64,000 nt of DNA from Halomonas ventosae (GTDB lineage: Bacteria > Pseudomonadota > Gammaproteobacteria > Pseudomonadales > Halomonadaceae): NCBI RefSeq assembly GCF_004363555.1, contig NZ_SNZJ01000020.1:19568-83567 (forward strand). Reading direction: 5' to 3'. Below, piece by piece: positions 9,068-17,982 of the stretch; position 1 is the first letter of the stretch; every line of letters starts with the position of its first letter. The position numbers and the translations under genes were made by a program. The notes under the pieces were generated by a model. That model worked only from the letters and a program-made list of their open reading frames with translations, was not told where the DNA came from and searched no databases.

Positions 9068-9726
9068 TCGACCTCCAGCAGGTAGCCCAGGCCGCGCACC
9101 GTTCGCAGGGCCACGCCGCTGTCACCGAGTCGCTTGCGCAGGCGGTGCACATAGACCTCGATGGCGTTGTCGCCCACGGTGTCGCCCTGGAAGGCCTCCT
9201 CGGCGAGCCGCGCCTTGTCCACCGGCTCGCCGGCATGATGCATCAGGCAGGAGAGCAGGCGTTGCTCACGGGGCGGGAGGGCGAGCGGCGCATCGTCGAG
9301 CGTGAAGCGCTGGTGCCGGGTGTCGAGTGTGAGGGCACCGACCCTGAGCTGTGGGTCGGGACTTCGGCGCCGCAGCAGGGCGCGGACCCTGGCCTCGAGT
9401 TCATCCAGGGCGAAGGGTTTGGCCAGGTAGTCGTCCGCGCCGAGGTCGAGGCCCCGCACGCGATCCTCCACGGCGCCTCTTGCGGTCAGGATCAGCACCG
9501 GGGTGTCCCGGTCATGACACCGCAGCGCCTCGAGGACCGCCAGGCCGCTGCATCCCGGCAGGTTCAGGTCGAGCAGCACCAGCTCGACACCATGCCCCGG
9601 CAGCGAGAGGCGTGTCCGTGCTGCCTCTCCGTCGGCCAGATGGCAGACGTCGTGGCCCTCGAGACCGAGGGTGTCGACCAGGGTCTCGGCCAGCAGGGCG
9701 TCATCCTCTACCAGCAGCACGGTCAT
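9064..9726 (-). CDS. OmpR/PhoB-family response regulator (TctD-like)
   Basis: 220 residues. Receiver domain with acidic pocket (VEDD), phosphoacceptor Asp53 in LVLLDLNLPG, Thr in LILTARG and Lys in YLAKPFALDELEAR, then a winged-helix domain ending in IEVYVHRLRKRLGDSGVALRTVRGLGYLLE. Partner of the kinase just downstream. The start at 9726 overlaps the IclR-gene stop by 4 bp; a longer frame to 9876 has no reason to be preferred. Likely target: the tctCBA promoter region 10329-10538. Confidence 0.93.
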   Translation of the reverse strand: MTVLLVEDDALLAETLVDTLGLEGHDVCHLADGEAARTRLSLPGHGVELVLLDLNLPGCSGLAVLEALRCHDRDTPVLILTARGAVEDRVRGLDLGADDYLAKPFALDELEARVRALLRRRSPDPQLRVGALTLDTRHQRFTLDDAPLALPPREQRLLSCLMHHAGEPVDKARLAEEAFQGDTVGDNAIEVYVHRLRKRLGDSGVALRTVRGLGYLLEVE

Positions 9727-10328
9727 GGCCCTGTCTCCCGGTGCGTGCCGGCCGCCAGCGACGCCATGGCATCGGCCAGGAGGCGATGTGCCCGCTGCGG
9801 GTCCAGGCGTCCGGCGGGGCCCGACAGGGCGAGCCACATGGGGGGCTCGATGGCATCCCCCGGCAATGGCTGGCACACCATCACGCCGCCGGGCAGCAGC
9901 GGGCGAGGGTCATCCTCCGCCGCCGCTGCCCAGCGGTCTCCCGGGCGCAGGTCATGGCGCAGGGAGGCCTCGGGAAGGGTGACCAGCCGGCACTCCACCA
10001 TGCCGTCCTCTCCTTCGAGCAGGGCGGCGGTCTCGCCGCTATCGGCCGAGAGGCGCACGAGCAGGGGCTGGATCCGGGTCGCCAGGTGTCGACCGGGGAG
10101 GTGACGCCGTGCCAGGCGTACCGGGGCATGGCCGAGGTGCCAGCGGCCACGCTCGTCGCGCTGCACATAGTCGAAGCGAGTCAGCGACCCCAGCAGCCGC
10201 AACAGGGTGCTCTTGTAATAGCCGGTGGCCTGGGCCAGCTCGGCCAGGGTGAAGTGCTCCTGGGGGGAGTCGAATGCCTCGAGCACCGTCAGTGCCCGTT
10301 CCACGGCCTCCACGCGGTCCTGTGCCAT
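9723..10328 (-). CDS. IclR-family transcriptional regulator
   Basis: 201 residues, shorter than typical IclR proteins (~250). N-terminal winged helix: VERALTVLEAFDSPQEHFTLAELAQATGYYKSTLLRLLGSL. The C-terminal effector-binding half looks reduced (VECRLVTLPEASLRHDL, LPGGVMVCQPL). The start at 10328 (MAQDRVEAVERAL) matches the family's usual beginning. First gene of a four-gene chain with overlapping starts and stops, divergent from tctC. It probably controls the tct genes or its own operon in response to the carboxylate imported. Confidence 0.85.
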   Translation of the reverse strand: MAQDRVEAVERALTVLEAFDSPQEHFTLAELAQATGYYKSTLLRLLGSLTRFDYVQRDERGRWHLGHAPVRLARRHLPGRHLATRIQPLLVRLSADSGETAALLEGEDGMVECRLVTLPEASLRHDLRPGDRWAAAAEDDPRPLLPGGVMVCQPLPGDAIEPPMWLALSGPAGRLDPQRAHRLLADAMASLAAGTHRETGP

Positions 10329-10434
10329 CGAAGGAACATGCCTCCTGATTCCGTTGTGTTGACGCAAGCGAGCGTTGAACTTTGGTCGCAATCGAGGCGA
10401 CAAGCGTTGACGCCCCTCGACGTCAGGCCTAACT

Positions 10435-10477
10435 TTCCATCCTGAGGAACGTTGTTCTGCCTTACAGAATTGTAAGG
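10435..10477. promoter_or_regulatory. Two palindromic operator candidates between iclR-like gene and tctC
   Basis: The 210-bp divergent region 10329-10538 holds a perfect 18-bp palindrome, CCTTACA-GAAT-TGTAAGG (10460-10477), and next to it TTCC-N7-GGAA (10435-10449). Both precede tctC by 60-100 bp. The GGAA/TTCC type recalls IclR-family operators. The other could serve the response regulator. Assignment to either protein is inference. Confidence 0.45.
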
Positions 10478-10538
10478 AAGCCCGACAGGTTCCGCAAGTC
10501 GACAATCACACAAGCATGACATCAGGAGGAACGCCGCC

Positions 10539-11525
10539 ATGACGTTCAAGCGCCCCGTCCAGCTGGTTGCCGTCGCCGTGCTCGCGACTACCGCCGCCTC
10601 GGCCTTTGCCTTCGAGCCCAAGGGCAAGGTCGAATGTATCGCCCCCTCCGACCCCGGTGGCGGCTGGGACTTCACCTGCCGCAGCGTCGGCAATGTGCTC
10701 CAGGAGCTCGACCTGGTGCCGGGTAATGTCCAGACCCTGAACATGGCCGGTGCCGGCGGGGGTGTGGCCTACGCCCATGTGGTCAGCAAGCGCGCCGGTG
10801 ACGAGCAGCTGCTGGTGGCCGCCTCCACCGCGACCACGACCCGCCTGGCCCAGGGCCAATTTCCGGGGATGACCGCCGACATGGTCAACTGGATCGGCGC
10901 CCTGGGGGCCGACTACGGGGTGATCGCCGTATCGGCCGATTCCGAGTACCAGGACCTGCCGGCGCTCATGGACGCCATCGATGAGGATCCGCGCAGCGTC
11001 AAGTTCGCCGGGGGCAGCGCCAAGGGCGGCTGGGACCACCTCAAGGTGCTGATCACCGCCGACGCCGCGGGTGTCGACGAGCTGCCGCGTATCCCGTACC
11101 TCTCCTACAACAACGGCGGCGAGGCCATGACCCAGGTCGTCGGTGGCCACGTCGATGCCTTCACCGGTGATATCTCCGAGGCCCAGGGCTTCATGGATTC
11201 CGGAGACCTTCGCGTGCTCGCGGTCCTCGCGGAAGAGCGCCTGCCGGGGGACTTCGACCATATCCCCACCGCCATGGAGCAGGGCATCGAGGCGCTGGGC
11301 CCCAACTGGCGCGGCTTCTACATGCCGGCCGATATTTCCGATGAGGCCAAGCAGTACTGGATCGATGCCATGGATACCGTCTACGAGAGTGACGAGTGGA
11401 AGGAGCTGATGACCAGCAACGGTCTCATGCCCTTCCACATGACCGCCGGCGAGTTCGAGTCCTTCGTCCAGGACCAGATCGCCGACATCGAGCAGCTCTC
11501 CAAGGATATCGGGCTGATTCAGTAA
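10539..11525 (+). CDS. tctC: Tripartite tricarboxylate transporter, periplasmic binding protein
   Basis: 328 residues with a Sec signal peptide (cleavage after ASAFA). Bug-family binding protein that captures a carboxylate and delivers it to TctAB. Family blocks seen are ECIAPSDPGGGWDFTCR, NMAGAGGGVAYAHVVSK, VKFAGGSAKGGWDHLK and NNGGEAMTQVVGGHVDAF. Good ribosome binding site (caggagga). The stop codon overlaps the tctB start by one base (TAATG). The substrate is unknown; citrate-like compounds are the founding case, but Bug proteins bind many carboxylates. Confidence 0.95.
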   Translation: MTFKRPVQLVAVAVLATTAASAFAFEPKGKVECIAPSDPGGGWDFTCRSVGNVLQELDLVPGNVQTLNMAGAGGGVAYAHVVSKRAGDEQLLVAASTATTTRLAQGQFPGMTADMVNWIGALGADYGVIAVSADSEYQDLPALMDAIDEDPRSVKFAGGSAKGGWDHLKVLITADAAGVDELPRIPYLSYNNGGEAMTQVVGGHVDAFTGDISEAQGFMDSGDLRVLAVLAEERLPGDFDHIPTAMEQGIEALGPNWRGFYMPADISDEAKQYWIDAMDTVYESDEWKELMTSNGLMPFHMTAGEFESFVQDQIADIEQLSKDIGLIQ

Positions 11526-11977
11526 TGACCTACAACGACCGCACCTTTGGCATCCTGATGATCGTCCTGGCCGTCGCGTACGGCTGGGGCGCCACTCAGC
11601 TCCCCGCCCCCTTCGGCGGCAGTGAGGCGGTGGGTCCCGAGACCTTCCCGCTGCTGCTGTCGGTGGTGCTGGGACTCTCCAGCCTCTACATGATCGTGCG
11701 CCCCGATCCCGACAACGCCTGGCCCTGGAGCCGCACCGGTATCGAGCTGGTCGTCGCCGTGGTGGTGCTGATTCTCTATGCCATGTTGCTTCAACCACTG
11801 GGCTTCATCCTCAGCACGACCCTGGCGGTCGGCACCCTGTGCTGGCGCATGGGATCGGCGCCGGTAAGGGCCTACCTGACCGGCGCGGCATCCGGGGTCG
11901 TGGTGTTCCTGGTGTTCAATTTCGCCCTTGACCTGGCGCTGCCGCTGGGCGTGCTGTCCTTCCTGGAGGTGAGCTGA
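11525..11977 (+). CDS. tctB: Tripartite tricarboxylate transporter, small membrane subunit
   Basis: 150 residues with four predicted helices (ILMIVLAVAYGWGATQL, TFPLLLSVVLGLSSLYMIV, ELVVAVVVLILYAMLLQPLG, GAASGVVVFLVFNFALDLAL). The loop AVGPETFPLLLSVVLG is typical of TctB. It forms the membrane complex with TctA. Coupled to both neighbours by one-base overlaps (TAATG and TGATG), so strictly co-translated. Confidence 0.93.
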   Translation: MTYNDRTFGILMIVLAVAYGWGATQLPAPFGGSEAVGPETFPLLLSVVLGLSSLYMIVRPDPDNAWPWSRTGIELVVAVVVLILYAMLLQPLGFILSTTLAVGTLCWRMGSAPVRAYLTGAASGVVVFLVFNFALDLALPLGVLSFLEVS

Positions 11978-13503
11978 TGGAGACACTCGGCTATCTGATC
12001 GACGGCTTCGGGGTGGCGCTCGCCCCGCACAACCTGATGTTCGCCCTGCTGGGCGCCTTCCTGGGCACCCTGATCGGTGCGCTGCCGGGCCTGGGCCCGG
12101 CCAACGGCGTGGCGATCCTGATCCCCCTGGCCTTCACCCTGGGCCTGGCCCCGGAGACCGCGCTGATCATGCTCACCGCGGTCTATGCCGGCGCCATGTA
12201 TGGCGGACGCATCTCGTCGATCCTGCTCAATATTCCCGGTGACGAACCGGCCATGATGACCTGCCTGGATGGCTATCCCATGGCCCAGCAGGGCAAGGCG
12301 GCCGAGGCACTGGCGATCTCCGCCGTGGCCTCCTTCATCGGCAGCCTGGTGGCCACCATCGGGCTGATCCTGCTGGCGCCGCTGCTGGCGAAGTTCGCGC
12401 TGACCTTCGGGCCGGCGGAATACTTCGCGCTTTTCCTGCTGGCCTTCGCCACTCTGGGCGGCATCACCGGCAAGAACCCCATGAAGACGGTGGTGGCTGC
12501 CGCCATCGGCCTGATGATCGCCACGGTGGGCATCGACAACACCGGAGTGCAGCGCTACACCTTCGGCGTGCTCGAGCTCTACGAGGGCGTGGACTTCATC
12601 ATTGCCATCGTCGGCCTCTTCGCCATCTCGGAACTGCTCTTCTTCATCGAGGAGCGGGCCGGCGGGGGCAAGGCGAAGATGGTGGTCAACAAGCTCAAGC
12701 TCTCCTGGGCCGACATTCGCAACATCCTGCCGTCGAGCCTGCGTGGCGGGGTGCTGGGCTTCATCGCCGGGGTGCTGCCTGGTGCCGGGGCGTCGCTGGG
12801 CAGCTTCATCGGCTACACCCTGGAGAAGAAGGTGGTCGGCAAGAAGGGCTACTTCGGGCAGGGCGATCCGCGCGGTGTGGCCGGTCCCGAAGCCGGCAAC
12901 AACGGTGCCTCCAGCGGGGCACTGGTGCCCATGCTGACGCTCGGCGTGCCGGGCAGTGGCACCACCGCGGTGCTGCTGGCGCTGCTGATCTCGCTCAACA
13001 TCACCCCCGGGCCGCTGATGTTTACCCAGAACGCGGATATCGTCTGGGGCGTGATCGCCGCGCTCTTGATCGGCAACTTCCTGCTGCTGATCCTGAACAT
13101 CCCGCTGGTGGGCATCTTCGTCAAGCTGCTCTCGGTACCGCCGATGTTCCTGCTGCCGATCGTGACCATGATCGCCTTCGTGGGGATCTACTCGATCAGC
13201 AACACCACCTTCGATCTCTACTTCATGGTGGCCTTCGGCGTGGCGGGGTATATCTTCCGCAAGCTGGAGATCCCGCTGGTACCGGTGATCCTGGGCCTGC
13301 TGCTGGGGCCGGAAATGGAGAAGAACCTGCGCCATGCCATGGACATCTCCGACGGCGACTGGACCATCCTGTGGGACAGCGGCCTGGCCATCGGCCTGTG
13401 GGTGTTCGCCGGCCTGGGGCTGATCCTGCCCTATATCGTCGGTCCGATCCTGCGTCGCCGGATGCGGGTCACCACCGGCACGGGCGGCCCCGAGGGCGAC
13501 TGA
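11977..13503 (+). CDS. tctA: Tripartite tricarboxylate transporter, large permease subunit
   Basis: 508 residues, ~11-12 membrane helices. Hallmarks of TctA are GTLIGALPGLGPANGVAIL near residue 30, YAGAMYGGRISSILLNIPGD, the internal repeat FIAGVLPGAGASLGSFIGY and the second motif MLTLGVPGSGTTAVLLALL. It carries solute across the inner membrane, driven by an ion gradient. Last gene of tctCBA, followed 25 bp later by a strong terminator. Confidence 0.96.
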   Translation: METLGYLIDGFGVALAPHNLMFALLGAFLGTLIGALPGLGPANGVAILIPLAFTLGLAPETALIMLTAVYAGAMYGGRISSILLNIPGDEPAMMTCLDGYPMAQQGKAAEALAISAVASFIGSLVATIGLILLAPLLAKFALTFGPAEYFALFLLAFATLGGITGKNPMKTVVAAAIGLMIATVGIDNTGVQRYTFGVLELYEGVDFIIAIVGLFAISELLFFIEERAGGGKAKMVVNKLKLSWADIRNILPSSLRGGVLGFIAGVLPGAGASLGSFIGYTLEKKVVGKKGYFGQGDPRGVAGPEAGNNGASSGALVPMLTLGVPGSGTTAVLLALLISLNITPGPLMFTQNADIVWGVIAALLIGNFLLLILNIPLVGIFVKLLSVPPMFLLPIVTMIAFVGIYSISNTTFDLYFMVAFGVAGYIFRKLEIPLVPVILGLLLGPEMEKNLRHAMDISDGDWTILWDSGLAIGLWVFAGLGLILPYIVGPILRRRMRVTTGTGGPEGD

Positions 13504-13528
13504 ACCCTGCTTGCGAAGGACTGCCCAG

Positions 13529-13560
13529 CGGGGGCGCCGGCCGAGCCGGCGCCCCCGTTT
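13529..13560 (+). terminator. Intrinsic terminator of tctCBA
   Basis: Perfect 13-bp GC-rich stem (left arm 13529-13541, right arm 13545-13557) with a CGA loop, followed by TTT. It separates tctCBA from the urea genes. Confidence 0.85.
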
Positions 13561-13587
13561 CGTGTGGATACTTCCCTGCGTCATGAC

Positions 13588-13600
13588 GGTGCGTTGCACC
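13588..13600. promoter_or_regulatory. GGTGC-GTT-GCACC palindrome upstream of the urt promoter
   Basis: Perfect inverted repeat GGTGC-N3-GCACC, 134 bp before the sigma-54 -24 element. NtrC sites are built from GCACC and GGTGC halves, but in the opposite order (GCACC-N5-GGTGC), so this is only suggestive. A second loose GCACC occurs at 13641-13645. The remainder of the 322-bp gene-free stretch 13504-13825 holds the tct terminator and the sigma-54 promoter. Confidence 0.25.
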
Positions 13601-13733
13601 AGAGGCGCGGACGATCCCGGGGCAGGGCGGTGTGCCCCTTGCACCAGGATATGGCCTTGCCACGGGCGTCATGCTTCGGAGCCGAAAACCCAATTGGCTG
13701 AATAAATAGAAAAAAATCGGCATCGTGCCGATA

Positions 13734-13748
13734 TGGCACATCCCTTGC
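13734..13748 (+). promoter_or_regulatory. Sigma-54 promoter of the urea transport operon
   Basis: TGGCAC-N5-TTGC matches the RpoN consensus with exact -24 GG and -12 GC spacing. The start of transcription would be near 13760, about 65 bp before urtA. Urea uptake is a classic NtrC/RpoN nitrogen-limitation function, so the site fits its context. Confidence 0.8.
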
Positions 13749-13825
13749 GACAGCGGTGGGAGACATCCTGCGATGGCCTCACTCGCTGGACTCATCGACA
13801 ACAACATCGAGCGCAAGGAGATTCC

Positions 13826-15148
13826 ATGATCCCGTCATCCGTGACCCGTACTCCCCGCTGGCTGGCCGTACCGCTGCTCGGCGCGGCCGTCGCCACACCC
13901 GCCCTGGCCCAGGAAGATCCCATCAAGGTGGGCATCCTGCACTCCCTCTCCGGCACCATGGCCATCAGCGAGACGGTGCTCAAGGATACCGTCGAGATGC
14001 TGATCGAACAGCAGAATGCCGATGGCGGCCTGCTCGGACGTGAACTCGAAGCCGTGGTGGTGGACCCGGCCTCGGACTGGCCACTGTTTGCCGAGAAGGC
14101 GCGCGAGCTGCTGGCTCAGGAGGAGGTCGACGTCATCTTCGGCAACTGGACCTCGGTATCACGCAAGTCGGTGCTGCCGGTGGTCGAGGAACTCAACGGG
14201 CTGCTCTTCTATCCGGTGCAGTACGAGGGCGAGGAGTCTTCCGAGAACGTCTTCTATACCGGGGCAGCCCCCAACCAGCAGGCGATCCCCGCGGTCGACT
14301 ACCTGATGAACAACGTCGGCGTGGAACGCTGGGTGCTGGCCGGTACCGATTACGTCTATCCGCGGACTACCAACAAGATTCTCGAGGCCTATCTCAAGGG
14401 GCATGGGGTGTCCGACGCCGACATCATGGTCAACTACACGCCCTTCGGTCATTCCGATTGGCAGAACATCGTCTCCGAGATCAAGGCCTTCGGTAGCGAG
14501 GGCAAGAAGACCGCCGTGGTCTCGACGATCAACGGAGACGCCAACGTGCCCTTCTACCGAGAGCTCGGCAACCAGGGCATCGATGCTGCCGATATCCCGG
14601 TGGTGGCCTTCTCGGTGGGCGAGCAGGAGCTGACCGGCATCGACACGGCGCCGCTGGTCGGGCATCTGGCGGCCTGGAACTATTTCATGAGCGTCGACAC
14701 CGATGCCAACTATGACTTCATCGACGCCTGGATCGAATACACCGGCGACGAGATGGCGGTGACCAACGATCCCATGGAGGCCCACTACATCGGCTTCAAC
14801 ATGTGGACCGAGGCAGTGCGCAAGGCCGGCACCACCGAGGTCGACGCGGTCAAGGACGCGATCATCGGTGTCAGCGTACCCAACCTTTCCGGTGGCTATG
14901 CGGCGATGATGCCCAACCACCACATCACCAAGCCGGTGCTGATCGGCGAGATCCAGGACAACGGGCAGTTCTCCATCGTCTGGGAGACCCCCTCGACGGT
15001 GGCCGGCGACGCCTGGTCCGACTATCTGGAGGGCTCCAGGGACCTGATCAGCGACTGGCGCAAGCCCATGGAGTGCGGCAACTACAACGTCGTGAAGGGT
15101 AGCTGCGGGGGGAGTGAGGCCCAGGAAGAGGCCACCGCAGAAGAATAA
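13826..15148 (+). CDS. urtA: Urea ABC transporter substrate-binding protein
   Basis: 440 residues. Signal peptide (cleavage after ALAQ), then a Leu/Ile/Val-type periplasmic binding fold: VGILHSLSGTMAISETVLKD, FGNWTSVSRKSVLPVVEE and LFYPVQYEGEESSENVFYTG, all diagnostic of UrtA/FmdD rather than LivJ. It binds urea (or short amides) and feeds UrtBCDE. The C-terminal extension ends in an acidic tail. The start at 13826 has a CAAGGAG site. First gene downstream of the sigma-54 promoter. Confidence 0.95.
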   Translation: MIPSSVTRTPRWLAVPLLGAAVATPALAQEDPIKVGILHSLSGTMAISETVLKDTVEMLIEQQNADGGLLGRELEAVVVDPASDWPLFAEKARELLAQEEVDVIFGNWTSVSRKSVLPVVEELNGLLFYPVQYEGEESSENVFYTGAAPNQQAIPAVDYLMNNVGVERWVLAGTDYVYPRTTNKILEAYLKGHGVSDADIMVNYTPFGHSDWQNIVSEIKAFGSEGKKTAVVSTINGDANVPFYRELGNQGIDAADIPVVAFSVGEQELTGIDTAPLVGHLAAWNYFMSVDTDANYDFIDAWIEYTGDEMAVTNDPMEAHYIGFNMWTEAVRKAGTTEVDAVKDAIIGVSVPNLSGGYAAMMPNHHITKPVLIGEIQDNGQFSIVWETPSTVAGDAWSDYLEGSRDLISDWRKPMECGNYNVVKGSCGGSEAQEEATAEE

Positions 15149-15157
15149 GACCGGTCT

Positions 15158-15186
15158 GCCACCGGGTCGCCCCCTGACCCGGTGGC
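15158..15186 (+). terminator. Intercistronic hairpin between urtA and urtB
   Basis: Perfect 11-bp stem GCCACCGGGTC / GACCCGGTGGC with a 7-nt loop, without a T-tract. Such hairpins after binding-protein genes usually protect the 3' end or partly attenuate, giving more binding protein than permease. Confidence 0.6.
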
Positions 15187-15225
15187 CGTGACACGCCACT
15201 CGACGAACCTTCTCAGGACATTCTC

Positions 15226-16824
15226 ATGAAGATTCCCCCCTGTCTCGGGCGGATGCTGGCCCTGTGCCTGCTGGCCTGGTTGCCGCTGGCAGTCAGTGCG
15301 CAGGACGACGGTGGCCAGCCGCTCCTCGAATCCCTGGATGCTGCGTCTTACGCCCAGATGGGCGAGGCCATCGAGGCCATCATCGAAAGCGGCGACGAGC
15401 GCAGCCGTGGCTGGCTGGAGGCGCTGCTGGGCGGCAAGCTGCAGCGCCACAAGGAAACGGGGCGCTTCGTGGTGGTGCTCGAGAACCGGGGGCGTGACTG
15501 GCCGGTGGCCGATGCCCTGACCGGCGAGGCCTTCGGCGAGATGTCGCGGCGCGACCTCGACCGACTCGGCATCAACAACGCCCTGCGCGGCCAGTTGCAG
15601 AGCGCGCTGGCGGTGCTCGATCTGCATGTTCCCGACACCCGGGATCGTCGCGAGGCCGCCCGTGCTCTGCTCGGTGACGTCGATGCCAGCCTGGTCGAGC
15701 CACTCGAGGCCGTCATCAGCGGTGAGGAAGATGCCGAGGTACGCCGCCTGCTGGAGCAGGGGCTGGCCATTCATCGACTCGAGCAGGGCAGTGTCGAGGC
15801 CGTGGCTTCTCTGGAGGGCAGCCTCAACAGTCGGGTCAGGGCCGCCCTCAATTCCGCCGCGCGCAGCGATGATCCGGCACTGGCTGAGGCCGCAAGCTCC
15901 GCCCTGGCCGACATCGAGCAGAAGATGAAGCTCAATCGGGGGCTCGAGACGCTCTACTTCGGCCTTTCTCTGGGCTCGGTGCTGGTGCTGGCCGCCATCG
16001 GGCTTGCCATCACCTTCGGCGTCATGGGGGTGATCAACATGGCCCATGGGGAGCTGATCATGCTCGGGGCCTACACCACCTGGGCCATGCAGCAGCTGCT
16101 GCCCGGTCAGCCGGGGCTGGCGATGGTGCTGTCGATCCCCGCCGGCTTCCTGGTGGCGGCGTTGGCCGGCATCGCCATCGAACGCGGCGTGATCCAGTTC
16201 CTCAAGGGGCGTCCGCTGGAGACCTTGCTGGCCACCTTCGGTGTCAGCCTGATCCTCCAGCAGCTGGTGCGCACCGTGATCTCTCCGCTGAACCGTACCG
16301 TGGTCACCCCGGAGTGGATGAGCGGCTCAATCATGATCAACGAGGGGCTCTCGCTGACCCTCAATCGCCTCTATGTGCTGGGTTTCGCGCTGGTAGTGTT
16401 CGCCGGCCTGATGCTGGTGATGCGGCGGACCCGCCTGGGACTCGAGGTACGGGCGGTGACCCAGAACCGCGCCATGGCACGCTCCATGGGCATCCGTGCG
16501 ACCCGCGTGGACATCATGACCTTCGCCCTGGGTTCGGGCGTGGCGGGGCTCGCCGGTGTGGCGCTCTCCCAGCTCACCAACGTGGGACCCAACCTGGGCC
16601 AGAACTACATCATCGACTCCTTCATGGTGGTGGTCTTCGGCGGCGTCGGGAACCTGTGGGGCACCCTGGTGGCCGGGCTGTCGCTGGGCGTGATCAACCA
16701 GGTCCTCGAGCCCTGGGCTGGCGCCGTGCTGGCCAAGATCCTGGTGCTGGTGTTCATCATCCTGTTCATCCAGAAGCGCCCCCGTGGACTCTTTCCGCAG
16801 AAGGGCCGGGCGGCGGAGGGCTGA
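15226..16824 (+). CDS. urtB: Urea ABC transporter permease UrtB
   Basis: 532 residues. A signal-like N-terminus and a ~230-residue extracytoplasmic region (rich in HEAT-like acidic helices, e.g. EEDAEVRRLLEQGLAIHRLE) precede the permease, as in many proteobacterial UrtB proteins. The LivH-type membrane part begins near residue 243 (LYFGLSLGSVLVLAAIGLAI) with the family motif GVINMAHGELIMLGAYTTW and later VVFGGVGNLWGTLVAG. Forms the channel with UrtC. Confidence 0.94.
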   Translation: MKIPPCLGRMLALCLLAWLPLAVSAQDDGGQPLLESLDAASYAQMGEAIEAIIESGDERSRGWLEALLGGKLQRHKETGRFVVVLENRGRDWPVADALTGEAFGEMSRRDLDRLGINNALRGQLQSALAVLDLHVPDTRDRREAARALLGDVDASLVEPLEAVISGEEDAEVRRLLEQGLAIHRLEQGSVEAVASLEGSLNSRVRAALNSAARSDDPALAEAASSALADIEQKMKLNRGLETLYFGLSLGSVLVLAAIGLAITFGVMGVINMAHGELIMLGAYTTWAMQQLLPGQPGLAMVLSIPAGFLVAALAGIAIERGVIQFLKGRPLETLLATFGVSLILQQLVRTVISPLNRTVVTPEWMSGSIMINEGLSLTLNRLYVLGFALVVFAGLMLVMRRTRLGLEVRAVTQNRAMARSMGIRATRVDIMTFALGSGVAGLAGVALSQLTNVGPNLGQNYIIDSFMVVVFGGVGNLWGTLVAGLSLGVINQVLEPWAGAVLAKILVLVFIILFIQKRPRGLFPQKGRAAEG

Positions 16825-16827
16825 TTC

Positions 16828-17982
16828 ATGCATTCGTCCACATCGTGGCTGGCACGACCCTTTCGTGAACGTGCAACGCAGCTCTTTCTGAGCATCCTGC
16901 TGGCCGCCCTGGCGACGGTGACGCTGCTCAACCTGGCGCTGCCGGAAGGGCATCCGCTGCACGTCTCGACCTATACCGTGACACTGCTCGGCAAGTACCT
17001 GAGCTACGCCCTGCTGGCGGTGGCCGTGGACCTGGTGTGGGGCTATCTGGGCATCCTTAGCCTGGGGCACGGGGCCTTCTTCGCCCTGGGCGGCTATGCC
17101 ATGGGGATGTACCTGATGCGACAGATCGGCGATCGGGGTACCTACGGTGATCCTGTGTTGCCGGATTTTATGGTGTTCCTGGACTGGGACAGCCTGCCCT
17201 GGTACTGGCTGGGCTTCGACATGGCAGGGTTTGCCTTCCTGATGGTGCTGCTGGCGCCGGGCCTGCTGGCCCTGGTGTTTGGTTTCCTCGCCTTTCGCTC
17301 GCGGGTCACCGGGGTGTATCTATCGATCATTACCCAGGCGCTGACCTTTGCCCTGATGCTGGCCTTCTTCCGCAACGAGATGGGGTTCGGTGGCAATAAT
17401 GGTCTGACCGACTTCAAGGAACTGCTGGGCTTTGACCTGAGAAGCGATGCCACTCGGCTCGGGCTCTTCCTTGCCACCGGCATCGCGCTGGCGCTGGGCT
17501 ATGTGCTGTGCCGGGCCATCGTCACCAGCAAGCTCGGCCGCGTCAGCGTGGCCACCCGCGACGCCGAGGCACGCACGCGCTTCCTCGGCTACCGCGTCGA
17601 GCGCTTCCAACTGTTCATCTTCGTGGTCTCGGCGATGCTGGCCGGGGTGGCCGGTGCGCTCTATGTGCCTCAGGTGGGCATCATCAACCCCAGCGAGTTC
17701 TCACCGATCTTCTCGATCGAGATCGTGCTCTGGGTCGCCCTGGGCGGGCGTGCCACGCTCTACGGGGCGGTCATCGGCGCCATTCTCGTCAACTATGCCA
17801 AGACGGTCTTCACCGGCGTGATGCCCGATGCCTGGTTGTTCGCCCTGGGTGGCCTGTTCGTGCTGGTCACGGTGCTGCTGCCCAAGGGGATCGCCGGCCT
17901 GCTCGCCTACCGCCTGAAGCCTCGGCGCCTCCAGCGCGAGCCCACTGACCCGTCATCACCTCCCCGGGAGGCCTCCGCATGA
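16828..17982 (+). CDS. urtC: Urea ABC transporter permease UrtC
   Basis: 384 residues, LivM-type permease with ~9-10 helices. Motifs: WGYLGILSLGHGAFFALGGYAMGMYLMRQ, FRSRVTGVYLSIITQALTFA-like block with GFGGNNGLTDF, and VALGGRATLYGAVIGAILV. Only 3 bp follow urtB, and the stop overlaps the urtD start by 4 bp, so the permease pair and ATPase are translationally coupled. Confidence 0.94.
   Translation: MHSSTSWLARPFRERATQLFLSILLAALATVTLLNLALPEGHPLHVSTYTVTLLGKYLSYALLAVAVDLVWGYLGILSLGHGAFFALGGYAMGMYLMRQIGDRGTYGDPVLPDFMVFLDWDSLPWYWLGFDMAGFAFLMVLLAPGLLALVFGFLAFRSRVTGVYLSIITQALTFALMLAFFRNEMGFGGNNGLTDFKELLGFDLRSDATRLGLFLATGIALALGYVLCRAIVTSKLGRVSVATRDAEARTRFLGYRVERFQLFIFVVSAMLAGVAGALYVPQVGIINPSEFSPIFSIEIVLWVALGGRATLYGAVIGAILVNYAKTVFTGVMPDAWLFALGGLFVLVTVLLPKGIAGLLAYRLKPRRLQREPTDPSSPPREASA

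Noticed and set aside
13588..13600. Confident NtrC binding site
   Set aside because: The GGTGC and GCACC halves are in reverse order to the known GCACC-N5-GGTGC; kept only as a low-confidence palindrome.
11872..13644. A 590-codon open frame antisense to tctB/tctA
   Set aside because: Composition is His/Gln/Asp-rich, as expected from the complement of a GC-rich gene; no domains, and tctA on the other strand is certain.
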